DNA of 47,841 nucleotides from an uncultured Catenibacterium sp. (GCF_900540665.1 NZ_UQGV01000004.1:1-47841); one strand, 5' to 3'. Counted from the first letter of the stretch, positions 16,895 through 26,077 are shown. The notes: generated from the sequence alone by a model not told the origin. A program made the numbers and translations.

Positions 16895-16925
16895 GTTTCT
16901 TTATATTCAGAAAATCATTTAGTTA

Positions 16926-16954
16926 TTTTTAAAGTGAACATTTTATAGTATAAT
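16926..16954 (+). promoter_or_regulatory. Promoter of the nucleoside ABC ATPase operon with operator-like repeat
   Basis: -10 TATAAT at 16949-16954 with a weak -35 TTTTTA 17 bp upstream. Between them lies TAAAGTG-AA-CATTTTA (16930-16945), an inverted repeat with one mismatch whose TAAAGTG arm also forms the dyad at the BMP gene promoter. Confidence 0.55.
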
Positions 16955-16973
16955 ACTGATAGAGGTGAGAATA

Positions 16974-18509
16974 TTGGAATATGCTATTGAAATGCTAAAT
17001 ATCACAAAAGAATTCCCTGGTATTAAAGCAAACGATGATATTACTCTTCAAGTAAAAAAAGGCGAAATTCATGCTTTGTTAGGTGAGAATGGTGCCGGTA
17101 AATCTACATTGATGAGTATTTTATTTGGTCTTTATCAGCCTGATATAGGTGAAATAAAGATTAATGGACAAAGCGTTAAAATCAATGACCCAAATGATGC
17201 CAATAAATATAACATTGGTATGGTGCATCAGCATTTTAAGCTTGTTCATAATTTCACTGTATTAGAAAACATTATTTTAGGGGTTGAAGAGAAAGGGTTA
17301 TTTGGCAAGCTCAAGACAGATAATGCGCGTAAGAAGGTGATGGGCTTATCTGAAAAGTATCATTTAAACATTGATCCTGATGCAAAGATTGAAAACATTA
17401 CCGTTGGTATGCAGCAGCGTGTTGAAATCTTAAAGATGTTATATAGAAATAATGATATCTTGATTTTTGATGAACCTACTGCAGTACTCACTCCACAGGA
17501 AATTGATGAGTTAATGAAAATCATGAAGGAACTTATTAAAGAAGGTAAATCTATCATTTTCATTACTCATAAGTTAAATGAAATCAAAGCAGTAGCTGAT
17601 CGTTGTACAATCATTCGTAAGGGACGTTATGTTGGTACTGTAAATGTGGCAGATGTATCAAAAGAAAAATTATCAGAAATGATGGTCGGTCATAAAGTTA
17701 ATTTAACAGTTTCTAAAGATGAACATGAACCATCAGATGTAGTTTTAAAGGTGGATCATTTAAGTTATCAGCCTAAGACTTCAGATAAGCTTCTTTTAAA
17801 TGATGTTTCATTTGAAGTAAGAAAAGGCGAAATTGTCTGTATTGCTGGTATTGATGGTAATGGTCAGAGTGAATTGATTTATAACTTAACTGGTCTTGAA
17901 CAACCTAACATGGGTCATATTTATTTAAATGATGAAGAAATCACTCATAAGAGTATTCGTTATCGCAATGATCATGGAGTATCACATATCCCAGAAGACC
18001 GTCACAAGCATGGATTAGTTCTTGATTATACTCTTGGTGAAAACTTAATTTTAAAATCATATTATAAGAAAGACTTCCAGAATCATGGCATTATCAATTT
18101 TGATGCAATGAATACTTATGCCGATCGTCTTATTGAAGAATATGACGTGCGTTCTGGTGAAGGTCGAAATTCTATTGTACGTGGTATGTCAGGTGGTAAC
18201 CAGCAGAAGGCTATTATCGCAAGAGAAGTAGAACAGAATGATGACTTGCTTATTGCTGTACAGCCTACACGTGGTCTAGATGTTGGGGCTATTGAATTTA
18301 TTCATAAACAGATCATTAAGACAAGAGATAACAATAAAGCAGTACTGCTTGTATCACTTGAACTTGATGAAGTTATGAACTTATCAGATCGTATTCTAGT
18401 TATGTATGAAGGGGAAATCGTTGCGGATCTTAATCCAAAAGAGACTACTATTCAGGAATTAGGACTTTATATGGCAGGTTCTAAGAGAGGAGAAGGTTAT
18501 GAAAAGTAA
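16974..18509 (+). CDS. Nucleoside ABC importer, double ATPase subunit
   Basis: About 511 residues with two fused ABC ATPase domains of the RbsA/NupO type. Domain 1 has Walker A GENGAGKST and Walker B ILIFDEPT. Domain 2 is degenerate in the usual family way: GIDGNGQSE for Walker A and AVQPTRGLD for Walker B, although the signature MSGGNQQK is kept. It energises the two permeases that follow. I choose TTG 16974, six bases after AGAGGTG; the GTG at 16965 lies inside that ribosome site. The result (MEYAIEMLNITKEFPGI) fits family N-termini. The gene overlaps permease 1 by 11 nt. With the BMP lipoprotein it forms a purine-nucleoside-type importer. Confidence 0.93.
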   Translation: MEYAIEMLNITKEFPGIKANDDITLQVKKGEIHALLGENGAGKSTLMSILFGLYQPDIGEIKINGQSVKINDPNDANKYNIGMVHQHFKLVHNFTVLENIILGVEEKGLFGKLKTDNARKKVMGLSEKYHLNIDPDAKIENITVGMQQRVEILKMLYRNNDILIFDEPTAVLTPQEIDELMKIMKELIKEGKSIIFITHKLNEIKAVADRCTIIRKGRYVGTVNVADVSKEKLSEMMVGHKVNLTVSKDEHEPSDVVLKVDHLSYQPKTSDKLLLNDVSFEVRKGEIVCIAGIDGNGQSELIYNLTGLEQPNMGHIYLNDEEITHKSIRYRNDHGVSHIPEDRHKHGLVLDYTLGENLILKSYYKKDFQNHGIINFDAMNTYADRLIEEYDVRSGEGRNSIVRGMSGGNQQKAIIAREVEQNDDLLIAVQPTRGLDVGAIEFIHKQIIKTRDNNKAVLLVSLELDEVMNLSDRILVMYEGEIVADLNPKETTIQELGLYMAGSKRGEGYEK

Positions 18510-19617
18510 TAAACCAGCTTTACTGGAACGTGCCAGCTTCAAATCAATTGTGTCTTCTTTAATTGCAATTTTAATGGGGCTAATCGTTGGTTTTATCATT
18601 ATTTTAATTGCTAATCCTAGTGATGCACTACAGGGATTATCTATTTTATTAACAGGTGGCTTTAGAGAAGGGTTATCTAGTATTGGACAGGTTATTTATT
18701 TAGCAGTACCAATCATGATGACTGGTCTATCTGTTTCATTTGCTTATAAATGTGGTGAATTCAATATCGGTGTACCTGGCCAGTATTTAGTAGGAAGCTT
18801 CACTGCTGTATTTATCGCATTAAGAGCTACTTTTATTCCAGATAATTTAGTATGGATTTTTGCTATTTTAGGAGCAGGTATTGCTGGTGCTTTATGGGCA
18901 CTTATTCCTGGTATCTTAAAAGCAACTCGTAACGTAAACGTTGTTATTTCTGGTATCATGTGTAACTATATCGGTATGTTACTTGTTATCCAGGGTATTA
19001 AAGCAACTATCTATAACTCTACAGGTGCAGAAAGTTATGCAGTACCTAGCACACGTAGTATTCCTGGTTTTGGTCTCAATCAGATTTTTGGTGATCGTGT
19101 TAACCTCGGTATCATTATTGCTATCTTACTTTGCGTACTTGCTTGGTTTATTATGAATAAAACAACTTTTGGTTATGAACTAAAAGCATGTGGTTTCAAT
19201 AAAGATGCAGCAAGATATGCAGGTATGAACGAAAAGAAATGTATCGTATTAGCACTTATGATTTCTGGTTTCTTTGCTGGTGTAGGTGGTGCCTTAACTT
19301 ACTTATGCGGTACTGGTAAAACTTTACCAATCACTGAAACATTACCTAACGAAGGCTGGAACGGTATCCCAGTAGCTTTACTTGGCTTCTCTAATCCAAT
19401 TGGCTGTATCTTTGCTGCATTATTCATTGGTTATATTAATGTTGGTGGTAACTATATGCAGGCATTAAATATTGCGATTGAAGTTATTGATATTATCGTT
19501 GCTGTTATTATCTACTTTGCTTCATTCACATTATTCATTAAAGCCTTATTAGAACATTATCAAAGAAATAAAAAGAGAAAAGCAGAAATGCAGAATGAAG
19601 GAGGTAAAACAGAATGA
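18499..19617 (+). CDS. Nucleoside ABC importer permease 1
   Basis: 372 residues, a polytopic permease of the BPD_transp_2 (RbsC/LivH-like) family with about eight to ten helices. The segment GYELKACGFNKDAARYAGMNEKKC is the conserved cytoplasmic loop contacting the ATPase, followed by ISGFFAGVGGALTYL. The C-terminus is Lys/Glu-rich. RBS GAGAGGAGAAGG. It overlaps the ATPase gene by 11 nt and the second permease by ATGA, so the three are co-translated. It pairs with the next gene to form the membrane channel of the BMP-linked importer. Confidence 0.92.
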   Translation: MKSNKPALLERASFKSIVSSLIAILMGLIVGFIIILIANPSDALQGLSILLTGGFREGLSSIGQVIYLAVPIMMTGLSVSFAYKCGEFNIGVPGQYLVGSFTAVFIALRATFIPDNLVWIFAILGAGIAGALWALIPGILKATRNVNVVISGIMCNYIGMLLVIQGIKATIYNSTGAESYAVPSTRSIPGFGLNQIFGDRVNLGIIIAILLCVLAWFIMNKTTFGYELKACGFNKDAARYAGMNEKKCIVLALMISGFFAGVGGALTYLCGTGKTLPITETLPNEGWNGIPVALLGFSNPIGCIFAALFIGYINVGGNYMQALNIAIEVIDIIVAVIIYFASFTLFIKALLEHYQRNKKRKAEMQNEGGKTE

Positions 19618-20576
19618 GTATAGTTTATTTCCTTTTTGCTCAGACTTTACTATTTGCCATTCCATTAATGATTGTTGCTTTGGGTGGTATGTTCTCTGAA
19701 CGAAGTGGTGTTGTTAACTTAGCCCTTGAAGGTATTATGATTATTGGTGGTTTTGCTGGTGTATTCTATTTAAATTATATGCAGTCTAATGATATTCTTC
19801 ATGGTATGCCGCTTTTATTAACAGGACTACTTATTTCAGGTATCGTAGGTGTACTATTTAGTATGCTTCATGCCTTTGCTGCTATTCATTTAAGTGCTGA
19901 CCAGACTATTTCTGGTACAGCATTAAATATGCTTGCTCCTGCATTAGGTATCTTTATCGCAAAAACTGTACAGGATGGTATGCAGAACGTTTCATTCACT
20001 AATGAATTCAGAATTTCTGAAGTTCCTGGACTTAGCAGTATTCCAGTACTTGGTGATTTATTCTTCAAGAACTGCTACTTTACTACATTCTTAGGCATTG
20101 CGATTCTTATTATTTCTTGGTATTTCCTTATGAAAACTAAGACTGGTTTAAGAATCCGTTCTTGTGGTGAAAACCCTCAGGCAGCAGATGCTGCAGGGAT
20201 CAGTGTTTATAAGATCAGATATCTAGGTGTAGGTATTTCTGGTTTCTTAGCTGGTATGGGTGGACTTATTTATATCCTACCAATCTCTACAGAATTTACT
20301 TGTACTGTTGCTGGTTATGGTTTCTTAGCTTTAGCTGTATTAATCTTTGGTAACTGGGCACCATTAAGAATTGCTGGTGCAGCATTCTTCTTTGGTTTCA
20401 TGAAGACACTGTCTTATACATATAACTCAGTTCCATTACTTGCTAAAATGTCTTTACCTGATACAACATATAAATTAATTCCATATGTTGCTACTTTAAT
20501 TCTATTAGCATTCACATCTAAGAACTCAGCTGCGCCTCGTGCAGATGGTGTACCTTACGATAAGTCTAAACGTTAA
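19614..20576 (+). CDS. Nucleoside ABC importer permease 2
   Basis: 320 residues of the same permease superfamily, shorter than permease 1. Family landmarks are GGMFSERSGVVNLALEGIM near the N-terminus, GLRIRSCGENPQAADAAGI (ATPase-coupling loop) and GFLAGMGGLIYIL. The start overlaps the stop of permease 1 (ATGA). It is the last gene of the importer operon, followed after seven bases by a strong terminator. This gene order (ATPase, large permease, small permease) is the standard one for BMP-type nucleoside importers. Confidence 0.92.
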   Translation: MSIVYFLFAQTLLFAIPLMIVALGGMFSERSGVVNLALEGIMIIGGFAGVFYLNYMQSNDILHGMPLLLTGLLISGIVGVLFSMLHAFAAIHLSADQTISGTALNMLAPALGIFIAKTVQDGMQNVSFTNEFRISEVPGLSSIPVLGDLFFKNCYFTTFLGIAILIISWYFLMKTKTGLRIRSCGENPQAADAAGISVYKIRYLGVGISGFLAGMGGLIYILPISTEFTCTVAGYGFLALAVLIFGNWAPLRIAGAAFFFGFMKTLSYTYNSVPLLAKMSLPDTTYKLIPYVATLILLAFTSKNSAAPRADGVPYDKSKR

Positions 20577-20583
20577 TAGACCT

Positions 20584-20607
20584 GGACTCCTTAGGGAGTC
20601 CTTTTTT
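20584..20607 (+). terminator. Terminator of the nucleoside importer operon
   Basis: GGACTCC-TTAG-GGAGTCC with T6. Confidence 0.93.
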
Positions 20608-20662
20608 CTTGCACTACTATACAAAAAAGTTATAATGAATAGAGAAAGAAAAGAGGTATACA

Positions 20663-21955
20663 ATGAACAAGATCTATCAAATGAATGGATATCAACTTCA
20701 CTTGATTTCATCTAAGAAATTTAAAGATATTACAATCTCTGTTCGTTTTAAAGGACGTTTTACAAGAGAAACAGTCACAAGTAGAAGCGTTCTAGGATTC
20801 TTAATGATCACTGGAACTATGAAGCATCCAACACAAAAGGACTTATCTAGAACACTAGAAGATTTATATGGTGCAAATCTTTCTGCTAATATTTCTTCAG
20901 CTGGTAAAGGTCATATTATTACTTTTAAGAATACATGTGTTAATCAGGAATTCCTTCCTATCAATGAAAATCTACTCATTAAACAGGTAGATTTATTAAA
21001 TGAATTAGTGAATCATCCTTATATAGTGGATAACCATTTCGATGAAGAAATGACTGAACTTAAGAAACAAGAAATTACATATCGTATTATGGCTGATATG
21101 GACGATAAGATGGGCTATGCCTTTGATCGTATGGTAGATTATATGGGAAAAGGAAGTGTTCTAGGATTACGTTCTACAGGTTATATAGAAGATATGGATA
21201 ACATCAACGCTTATACTCTTGTAGAGACATATAAAGATATGATACAAAATGATGATAAGCATGTTTATGTAGTAGGGGATATAGATGAAAGTATCGTTTC
21301 TATTTTCGAAGAAAGATTACAGTTCCCACGTGCAGTTCATGAGCCTTATCCTACTGCTTATATTTATCAGAATGAGCGTATTCATCTTTTAGATATCATT
21401 GAAAAACAAGATATCGTCCAGTCTAAGCTCGTTATGGGGTATAAGGCAAACTGCTGTACCTTAAGCAAAAATACAGCTGCAATGAGCGTATTTTCTAATT
21501 TATTAGGAGGTTATTCTCAATCTAGACTATTCCAGATAGTCAGAGAAAAGAACAGCTTATGTTACTTCATTCATTCAAGTTATGATCCAATGAATGGTAT
21601 TATGACCATTGCAGCAGGTATTGATATGAATAATTATGATAAGACTAAAGAGTTAATTGGAAAACAGATCAAAGACTTACAGGAAGGTCATATCACCGAT
21701 GAAGAATTATCAATGGTAAAAACTATGTTAATCAATGCATTATCTAAAGTAGATGATGATCCAGATTCCATTATCTCATTCAATTGGAGAAGAGATATCA
21801 TTAATAGTCAGGATACTATTGAAGATAAACAGAATGCAATTAAAAATGTCACTAAAGAAGATGTTATTAGATGTGCTCAAAGTATAGAACTAGATACAAT
21901 CTATTTCTTGACAGGAAAGGAATTCTATGAAGAAAACTTATTATCCAACAATTAA
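20663..21955 (+). CDS. ymfF: YmfF-like M16 peptidase homologue (inactive partner)
   Basis: 430 residues with the two-lobed M16 (pitrilysin/processing-peptidase) fold: IYQMNGYQLHLISSKKFKDI at the start and GGYSQSRLFQIVREKNSLCY in the second lobe. The zinc motif HxxEH is missing, as expected for the YmfF member of the YmfF/YmfH pair. It probably forms a heterodimer with the next gene. In Bacillus the pair has been linked to EF-P 5-aminopentanol modification and sits downstream of spoIIIE, as here. The start follows AGAGGTATACA. It overlaps ymfH by 29 nt. Confidence 0.88.
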   Translation: MNKIYQMNGYQLHLISSKKFKDITISVRFKGRFTRETVTSRSVLGFLMITGTMKHPTQKDLSRTLEDLYGANLSANISSAGKGHIITFKNTCVNQEFLPINENLLIKQVDLLNELVNHPYIVDNHFDEEMTELKKQEITYRIMADMDDKMGYAFDRMVDYMGKGSVLGLRSTGYIEDMDNINAYTLVETYKDMIQNDDKHVYVVGDIDESIVSIFEERLQFPRAVHEPYPTAYIYQNERIHLLDIIEKQDIVQSKLVMGYKANCCTLSKNTAAMSVFSNLLGGYSQSRLFQIVREKNSLCYFIHSSYDPMNGIMTIAAGIDMNNYDKTKELIGKQIKDLQEGHITDEELSMVKTMLINALSKVDDDPDSIISFNWRRDIINSQDTIEDKQNAIKNVTKEDVIRCAQSIELDTIYFLTGKEFYEENLLSNN

Positions 21956-23219
21956 AGAAACTGTATATCATGAAAAGATGAGCAATGGACTTAATGTCTA
22001 TCTCATGCCTAAGGATGGTTTCACAAAGACATATGGTTTATTTTCAACACGTTTTGGTTCTATTGATCGTAGTTTTATTCCTCTAGGAGAATCAGATTTA
22101 ATTACAGTACCTGATGGTGTCGCTCATTTTCTTGAACATAAGATGTTTGATATGGAAGAAGGGGATGCCTCAGAAAAGTTTGCTGCACTTGGTGCAAGCA
22201 GTAACGCCTTCACTTCTCATAGCCGTACTGCTTATTTATTCAATACAGCTACAAATGTTGATGAATGTACTAAATTATTATTAGACTTTGTTCAGGAATT
22301 AAATGTCACTCCTGAAAGCATTGAAAAAGAGAAGGGCATCATTAATCAAGAAATAGGCATGTATAATGATGATCCTGACTGGCGTGGTTATTTTGGTGCT
22401 ATCAGCAACCTTTATCATAATCATCCTGTTAGAATTGATATTGCAGGTACTGTTGAAACAGTGGCAGAAATTGATTATGACATCTTACAGAAGTGTTATC
22501 ACACATTCTATCATCCTTCTAATATGATGTTATTTGTAACAGGAAACTTTGATCCTGAACACTTAATGTCTATTATTAGAGACAATCAGGCAAAGAAAAG
22601 TTTTAAGGATATGCCACCAATTGTAAGAGGGGATCATAATGAACCTGAAACCATCTATAAAGACTATGAAGAAAACGAAATGGATGTCACTCTGCCTAAA
22701 GTCAATGTCGCAATCAAGGTGAATAACGTCCCTCAATCACCTAAAGAAAAACTTAAAAGACAGCTTTCTTTCTACATCTTCATGGATATGTTATTCTCTA
22801 AAAGCAGTGATTTAAGAGATGAATGGACTAAGAAGGGATTAATTAATGATTCTTTCTTTACTAATTTCTCACAGGAACGTGATTTTTCTCATATTATCTT
22901 TGCAGGAGATAGTCCAAAACCTGATGAATTGATGGCTCATATTCATCAATTGATTGCAGATATTCCACATATGACATTAGATGAAGAAGCATTTAATAGA
23001 ATGAAAAGAAACAATATTGGAACTCTTATTGGTTTCTTCAACTCTATTGAAACAATTGCTTCACTATTTAGTCAGTACTATTTAGAGGGCATCAATTTAT
23101 TTGACTTATTTGAAGCATATCAGGCTCTTACAATCGCTGATATCAAAAATATTTTGCCTTTATTTTGCAAGGATTTAACATCTAATTTTATTATCAGACC
23201 ACTTAAGGCTAACGCCTAG
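21927..23219 (+). CDS. ymfH: YmfH-like M16 zinc peptidase
   Basis: 430 residues. The active site is intact: HFLEHKMFDMEEGD gives HxxEH, and the downstream Glu is in EKGIINQEIGMYNDDP. The second lobe contains the FSKSSDLRDEWTKKGL segment. As the catalytic partner of the preceding YmfF-like protein it should cleave a peptide or protein substrate that is still poorly defined. Its start lies 29 nt inside ymfF, preceded by AAAGGA. No terminator is visible before the following small-RNA promoter, which begins within ten bases. Confidence 0.9.
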   Translation: MKKTYYPTIKETVYHEKMSNGLNVYLMPKDGFTKTYGLFSTRFGSIDRSFIPLGESDLITVPDGVAHFLEHKMFDMEEGDASEKFAALGASSNAFTSHSRTAYLFNTATNVDECTKLLLDFVQELNVTPESIEKEKGIINQEIGMYNDDPDWRGYFGAISNLYHNHPVRIDIAGTVETVAEIDYDILQKCYHTFYHPSNMMLFVTGNFDPEHLMSIIRDNQAKKSFKDMPPIVRGDHNEPETIYKDYEENEMDVTLPKVNVAIKVNNVPQSPKEKLKRQLSFYIFMDMLFSKSSDLRDEWTKKGLINDSFFTNFSQERDFSHIIFAGDSPKPDELMAHIHQLIADIPHMTLDEEAFNRMKRNNIGTLIGFFNSIETIASLFSQYYLEGINLFDLFEAYQALTIADIKNILPLFCKDLTSNFIIRPLKANA

Positions 23220-23222
23220 ATG

Positions 23223-23250
23223 TTGACTAAAAAAGCGCTTATGCTATAAT
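23223..23250 (+). promoter_or_regulatory. Promoter of the 6S-like RNA
   Basis: -35 TTGACT (23223-23228), 16-bp spacer, extended -10 TGC-TATAAT (23245-23250). It begins right after the ymfH stop codon. Confidence 0.8.
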
Positions 23251-23256
23251 GAGGGT

Positions 23257-23411
23257 GACCTGAGAGTATATGGATTTCCTACATTTTTGATAAGGGAACC
23301 TGATTGTTAGAAAGACGGTGTTGAAGACCTGCTACGAGTAGGGATCCTAAAGTTTTTCACAAGGTACCCACCTGTATTTAACAGGGATAATCAACTCCTC
23401 TTAGGTCTTTT
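23257..23411 (+). ncRNA. ssrS: Probable 6S RNA
   Basis: About 155 nt between a strong promoter and a T run, with no open frame. The ends pair: GACCTGAGAG (23258-23267) with CTCTTAGGTC near 23398-23407 makes a 10-bp closing stem. A purine/pyrimidine-poor internal bubble follows. The 3' half contains AAGGTACCCACCTGT, which I recognise as typical of Firmicute 6S RNA, and the small hairpin CCTGT-ATTTA-ACAGG. 6S RNA binds sigma-A RNA polymerase by mimicking an open promoter. The alternative is a cis-regulatory leader of ynzC. The ends are estimated from promoter and stem. Confidence 0.72.
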
Positions 23412-23442
23412 CATTTGTTTAAATTTTACAGGGGGGGTCATT

Positions 23443-23670
23443 ATGGCTATTGATCAGAAACTCATCGATGAAATTAATGCACTTGCTCATAAAAAGAAGA
23501 CAGTAGGTCTTACACCTGAAGAACAGGTTCGTCAGCAGAAGCTTAGACAGAAATACCTAAAAGAATTTAGAAGAGGCTTTGAACAGCAGCTTCAGAGCAT
23601 CAAAGTTGTAGATGCAAATGGTAATGATGTCACTCCTGCAAAAGCAAGAATGCACAAAAAAATAAACTAG
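23443..23670 (+). CDS. ynzC: DUF896 (YnzC-like) small protein
   Basis: 75 residues: DQKLIDEINALAHKKKTVGLTPEEQVRQQKLRQKYLKEFR is the DUF896 signature, a two-helix hairpin. The function of the family is not established; B. subtilis YnzC is linked to the SOS-regulated yneA region. Here it follows the 6S-like RNA and precedes tkt, as ynzC precedes tkt in Bacillus. The start follows a long G run (CAGGGGGGGTC). It ends in a terminator that begins at the stop codon. Confidence 0.9.
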   Translation: MAIDQKLIDEINALAHKKKTVGLTPEEQVRQQKLRQKYLKEFRRGFEQQLQSIKVVDANGNDVTPAKARMHKKIN

Positions 23671-23699
23671 ACAGTCTTTGTGAAAAGATTGTCTTTTTT
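23669..23699 (+). terminator. Terminator of ynzC
   Basis: AGACAGTCTT and AAGATTGTCT pair (one G-U) around a short loop and are followed by T5. Confidence 0.85.
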
Positions 23700-23726
23700 A
23701 TTGCCTTTCACTTTTGTAAAAAATGG

Positions 23727-23754
23727 TTTACACATCATTAAAATTATGTATAAT
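23727..23754 (+). promoter_or_regulatory. Promoter of tkt
   Basis: TTTACA (23727-23732), 16-bp spacer, TATAAT (23749-23754). Confidence 0.8.
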
Positions 23755-23778
23755 GAGTGTGATTAGGAGGTACTCGAA

Positions 23779-25749
23779 ATGGATTCGAATTTATCGATCG
23801 CTACAATAAGATCGCTTTGTATTGACATGATTAATAAGGCAAATTCTGGTCATCCTGGCATGGTCCTTGATGGCGCACCTGCTTTATACACATTGTTTAC
23901 TAAGGTGATGAACATAAATCCCTCTTTGTCTAGTTGGCAAAATAGGGATCGCTTTGTTCTTGCAAGTGGTCATGCTAGTTCTTTACTTTATGCTTTATTA
24001 CATCTTTCTGGTTATGATTTAAGTCTTGATGATTTAAAACAGTTCAGACAGTGGCAGTCAAAAACACCTGGACATCCAGAAATCACTATCACAGATGGTG
24101 TAGATGCATCTTCAGGACCTTTAGGTCAAGGTGTGCCTACTGCTACAGGTATGGCAATTGCTGAAAAGTTCCTTGCTGAAAAGTACAACAAGGAAGATTG
24201 TTCAATTGTTGACCATTACACATATGTATTATGTGGTGATGGTGATATGCAGGAAGGTGTGACTTATGAAGCATCCTCTCTTGCTGGTCATCTCTCTTTA
24301 GGTAAGCTTATTGTTATCTATGATGCCAATGAAGTTACACTTGATGGTCCTCTTTCATATTCATTCAGTGAAAATGTTAAGAAGAGATATGAAGCAATGA
24401 ATTGGCAGGTTATCGAAGTGGCTGATGGAAATGATATTCAGGCCATCAACCGTGCATTAAAGCGTGCTAAGAAAGAGTTATTCAAGCCATCTATCATTAT
24501 CATGAAGACTGTGATTGGTTATGGTTCTTGCAACCAGGGAACTAATAAAGTTCATGGTGCACCTTTAGGTGAAGAAGACGGTAAGAATGCTAAGTTATCT
24601 TATGGATTTGATCATGATCCTTTCTATGTTCCTGAAGAAGTTTATGCTGATTTCAAGAAGAATGTAAAAGACCGTGGTACAAGAGCATATAAGAAATGGT
24701 TAAAGACCGTTGAAGAATATGCTGAAAAATATCCAGAAGAATATAAAGAATATAAAAATGCTATTGAAGGTAATTATCATTTAGATATTACAGAACTTCA
24801 GAAAGAATTCAAACCTGGTTATACAGAAGCAACTCGTAATATTTCTCATAGAATTATTCAGGAAGTTGCTGCGCAGAACCCTACATTCTTATCTGGTACT
24901 GCAGATTTATCTTCTTCTACTAAGACAGCAATCCAGGGTGAAGGAAGATTTAGCTGTGAAAACTATACTGGAAGAAATGTATATTTTGGTATCAGAGAAT
25001 TCGCAATGGTTTCTATCATGAATGGTATGACATTACATAAGGGTGTTAAGATCTCAGCAGGAGGCTTCTTAGTATTCAGTGATTACTTTAAAGCAGCCTT
25101 AAGAATGGGTTCTTTACAGGAATGTCCCATCATTCTTCCATTATCACATGACTCTATTGCAGTTGGTGAAGATGGTCCTACACATCAGCCTGTTGAACAG
25201 CTTGCAATGCTTAGAAGCAGTATTGATGTTGAAGTATTACGTCCAGCTGATGCAAATGAAATGCTTGCATCTTGGAAGATTGCTGTTGAAACAAAGAATA
25301 TGCCAGTTGCATTAATTCTTACTAGACAGCCAGTAGAAAATCTTACAAATTCTACTTATGAAGATGTATTACATGGTGCTTATATTGCTAGAAAAGAATC
25401 TGGTGATCTAGAAGGTATTATTATCGCTTCTGGTTCTGAAGTAGGTCTTGCAATTCATGCACAGGAAGAATTAGAAAAACAGGGACATTCAGTACGTGTT
25501 GTTTCTATGCCTTCAATGAATTTGTTTGATGCACAGACTGATGAATATAAGGAATCCGTTTTACCAAACAGCTGCAGAAAGCGTCTGTCTGTAGAAATGT
25601 TATCTGATTTTGGATGGCATAAATATGTTGGTTTAGACGGTAAGGCTATGGGTGTTGATACTTTTGGTGCAAGTGCTCCAGCAAGTAGAGTCATCAAGGA
25701 ATATGGTTTTACTGTTGAAAACGTTGTAAAAGAATACAACTCATTATAA
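23779..25749 (+). CDS. tkt: Transketolase
   Basis: 656 residues, full family length. The pyrophosphate domain carries GHPGMVLDGAP, GHASSLLYALLHLSGYDLS, and the ThDP/Mg motif GDGDMQEG; the pyrimidine domain has the catalytic Glu region in NVYFGIREFAMVSIMNGM, then HDSIAVGEDGPTHQPVEQL. The enzyme moves two-carbon units between sugar phosphates in the non-oxidative pentose phosphate pathway. The usual PGHPE-YGHTPGVE segment is PGHPEITITDGVDASSGPLGQG here, a divergent loop. Ribosome site TAGGAGG. It has its own promoter and lies between ynzC and yneF as in Bacillus. Confidence 0.97.
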   Translation: MDSNLSIATIRSLCIDMINKANSGHPGMVLDGAPALYTLFTKVMNINPSLSSWQNRDRFVLASGHASSLLYALLHLSGYDLSLDDLKQFRQWQSKTPGHPEITITDGVDASSGPLGQGVPTATGMAIAEKFLAEKYNKEDCSIVDHYTYVLCGDGDMQEGVTYEASSLAGHLSLGKLIVIYDANEVTLDGPLSYSFSENVKKRYEAMNWQVIEVADGNDIQAINRALKRAKKELFKPSIIIMKTVIGYGSCNQGTNKVHGAPLGEEDGKNAKLSYGFDHDPFYVPEEVYADFKKNVKDRGTRAYKKWLKTVEEYAEKYPEEYKEYKNAIEGNYHLDITELQKEFKPGYTEATRNISHRIIQEVAAQNPTFLSGTADLSSSTKTAIQGEGRFSCENYTGRNVYFGIREFAMVSIMNGMTLHKGVKISAGGFLVFSDYFKAALRMGSLQECPIILPLSHDSIAVGEDGPTHQPVEQLAMLRSSIDVEVLRPADANEMLASWKIAVETKNMPVALILTRQPVENLTNSTYEDVLHGAYIARKESGDLEGIIIASGSEVGLAIHAQEELEKQGHSVRVVSMPSMNLFDAQTDEYKESVLPNSCRKRLSVEMLSDFGWHKYVGLDGKAMGVDTFGASAPASRVIKEYGFTVENVVKEYNSL

Positions 25750-25760
25750 AAACAATCAAA

Positions 25761-25791
25761 AAGGGAGGATATCTTAGGATATTCTCTCTTT
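25761..25791 (+). terminator. Probable terminator of tkt
   Basis: AAGGGAGGATATC and GATATTCTCTCTT form a 13-bp stem with two G-U pairs and a 4-nt loop. The T tract is poor. Confidence 0.6.
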
Positions 25792-25817
25792 AAATTAGTA
25801 CTAAAACACTAAAACAA

Positions 25818-25846
25818 TTTACAAACATAATCTACTTTGATATAAT
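25818..25846 (+). promoter_or_regulatory. Promoter of yneF
   Basis: TTTACA (25818-25823), 17-bp spacer, TATAAT (25841-25846). Confidence 0.8.
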
Positions 25847-25873
25847 TATTTAACGTTAACGGAGGTATTTACA

Positions 25874-26077
25874 ATGGTAGCAGGATATATTATTACTACA
25901 ATTATTGGTGCTCTTGTTGGATTCTTCTTTGCAAGATGGATGTTCAAGAGAGAATTACAGAAAAACCCACCAATTTCAGAAAAAATGATTCGTGCTATGT
26001 TTATGGAAATGGGACGTAAACCTAGCGAAACTCAGATCAAGAGAATCATGAAAAGTGTTAATGATCAGTATAAATAA
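25874..26077 (+). CDS. yneF: YneF/UPF0154 small membrane protein
   Basis: 67 residues: one N-terminal membrane helix with GALVGFFFARWMFKREL, then a soluble tail with the family signature NPPISEKMIRAMFMEMGRKPSE. UPF0154 proteins are found throughout low-GC Gram-positives and have no settled function. Location after tkt is conserved. Ribosome site CGGAGG; its own promoter is just upstream. Confidence 0.93.
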   Translation: MVAGYIITTIIGALVGFFFARWMFKRELQKNPPISEKMIRAMFMEMGRKPSETQIKRIMKSVNDQYK

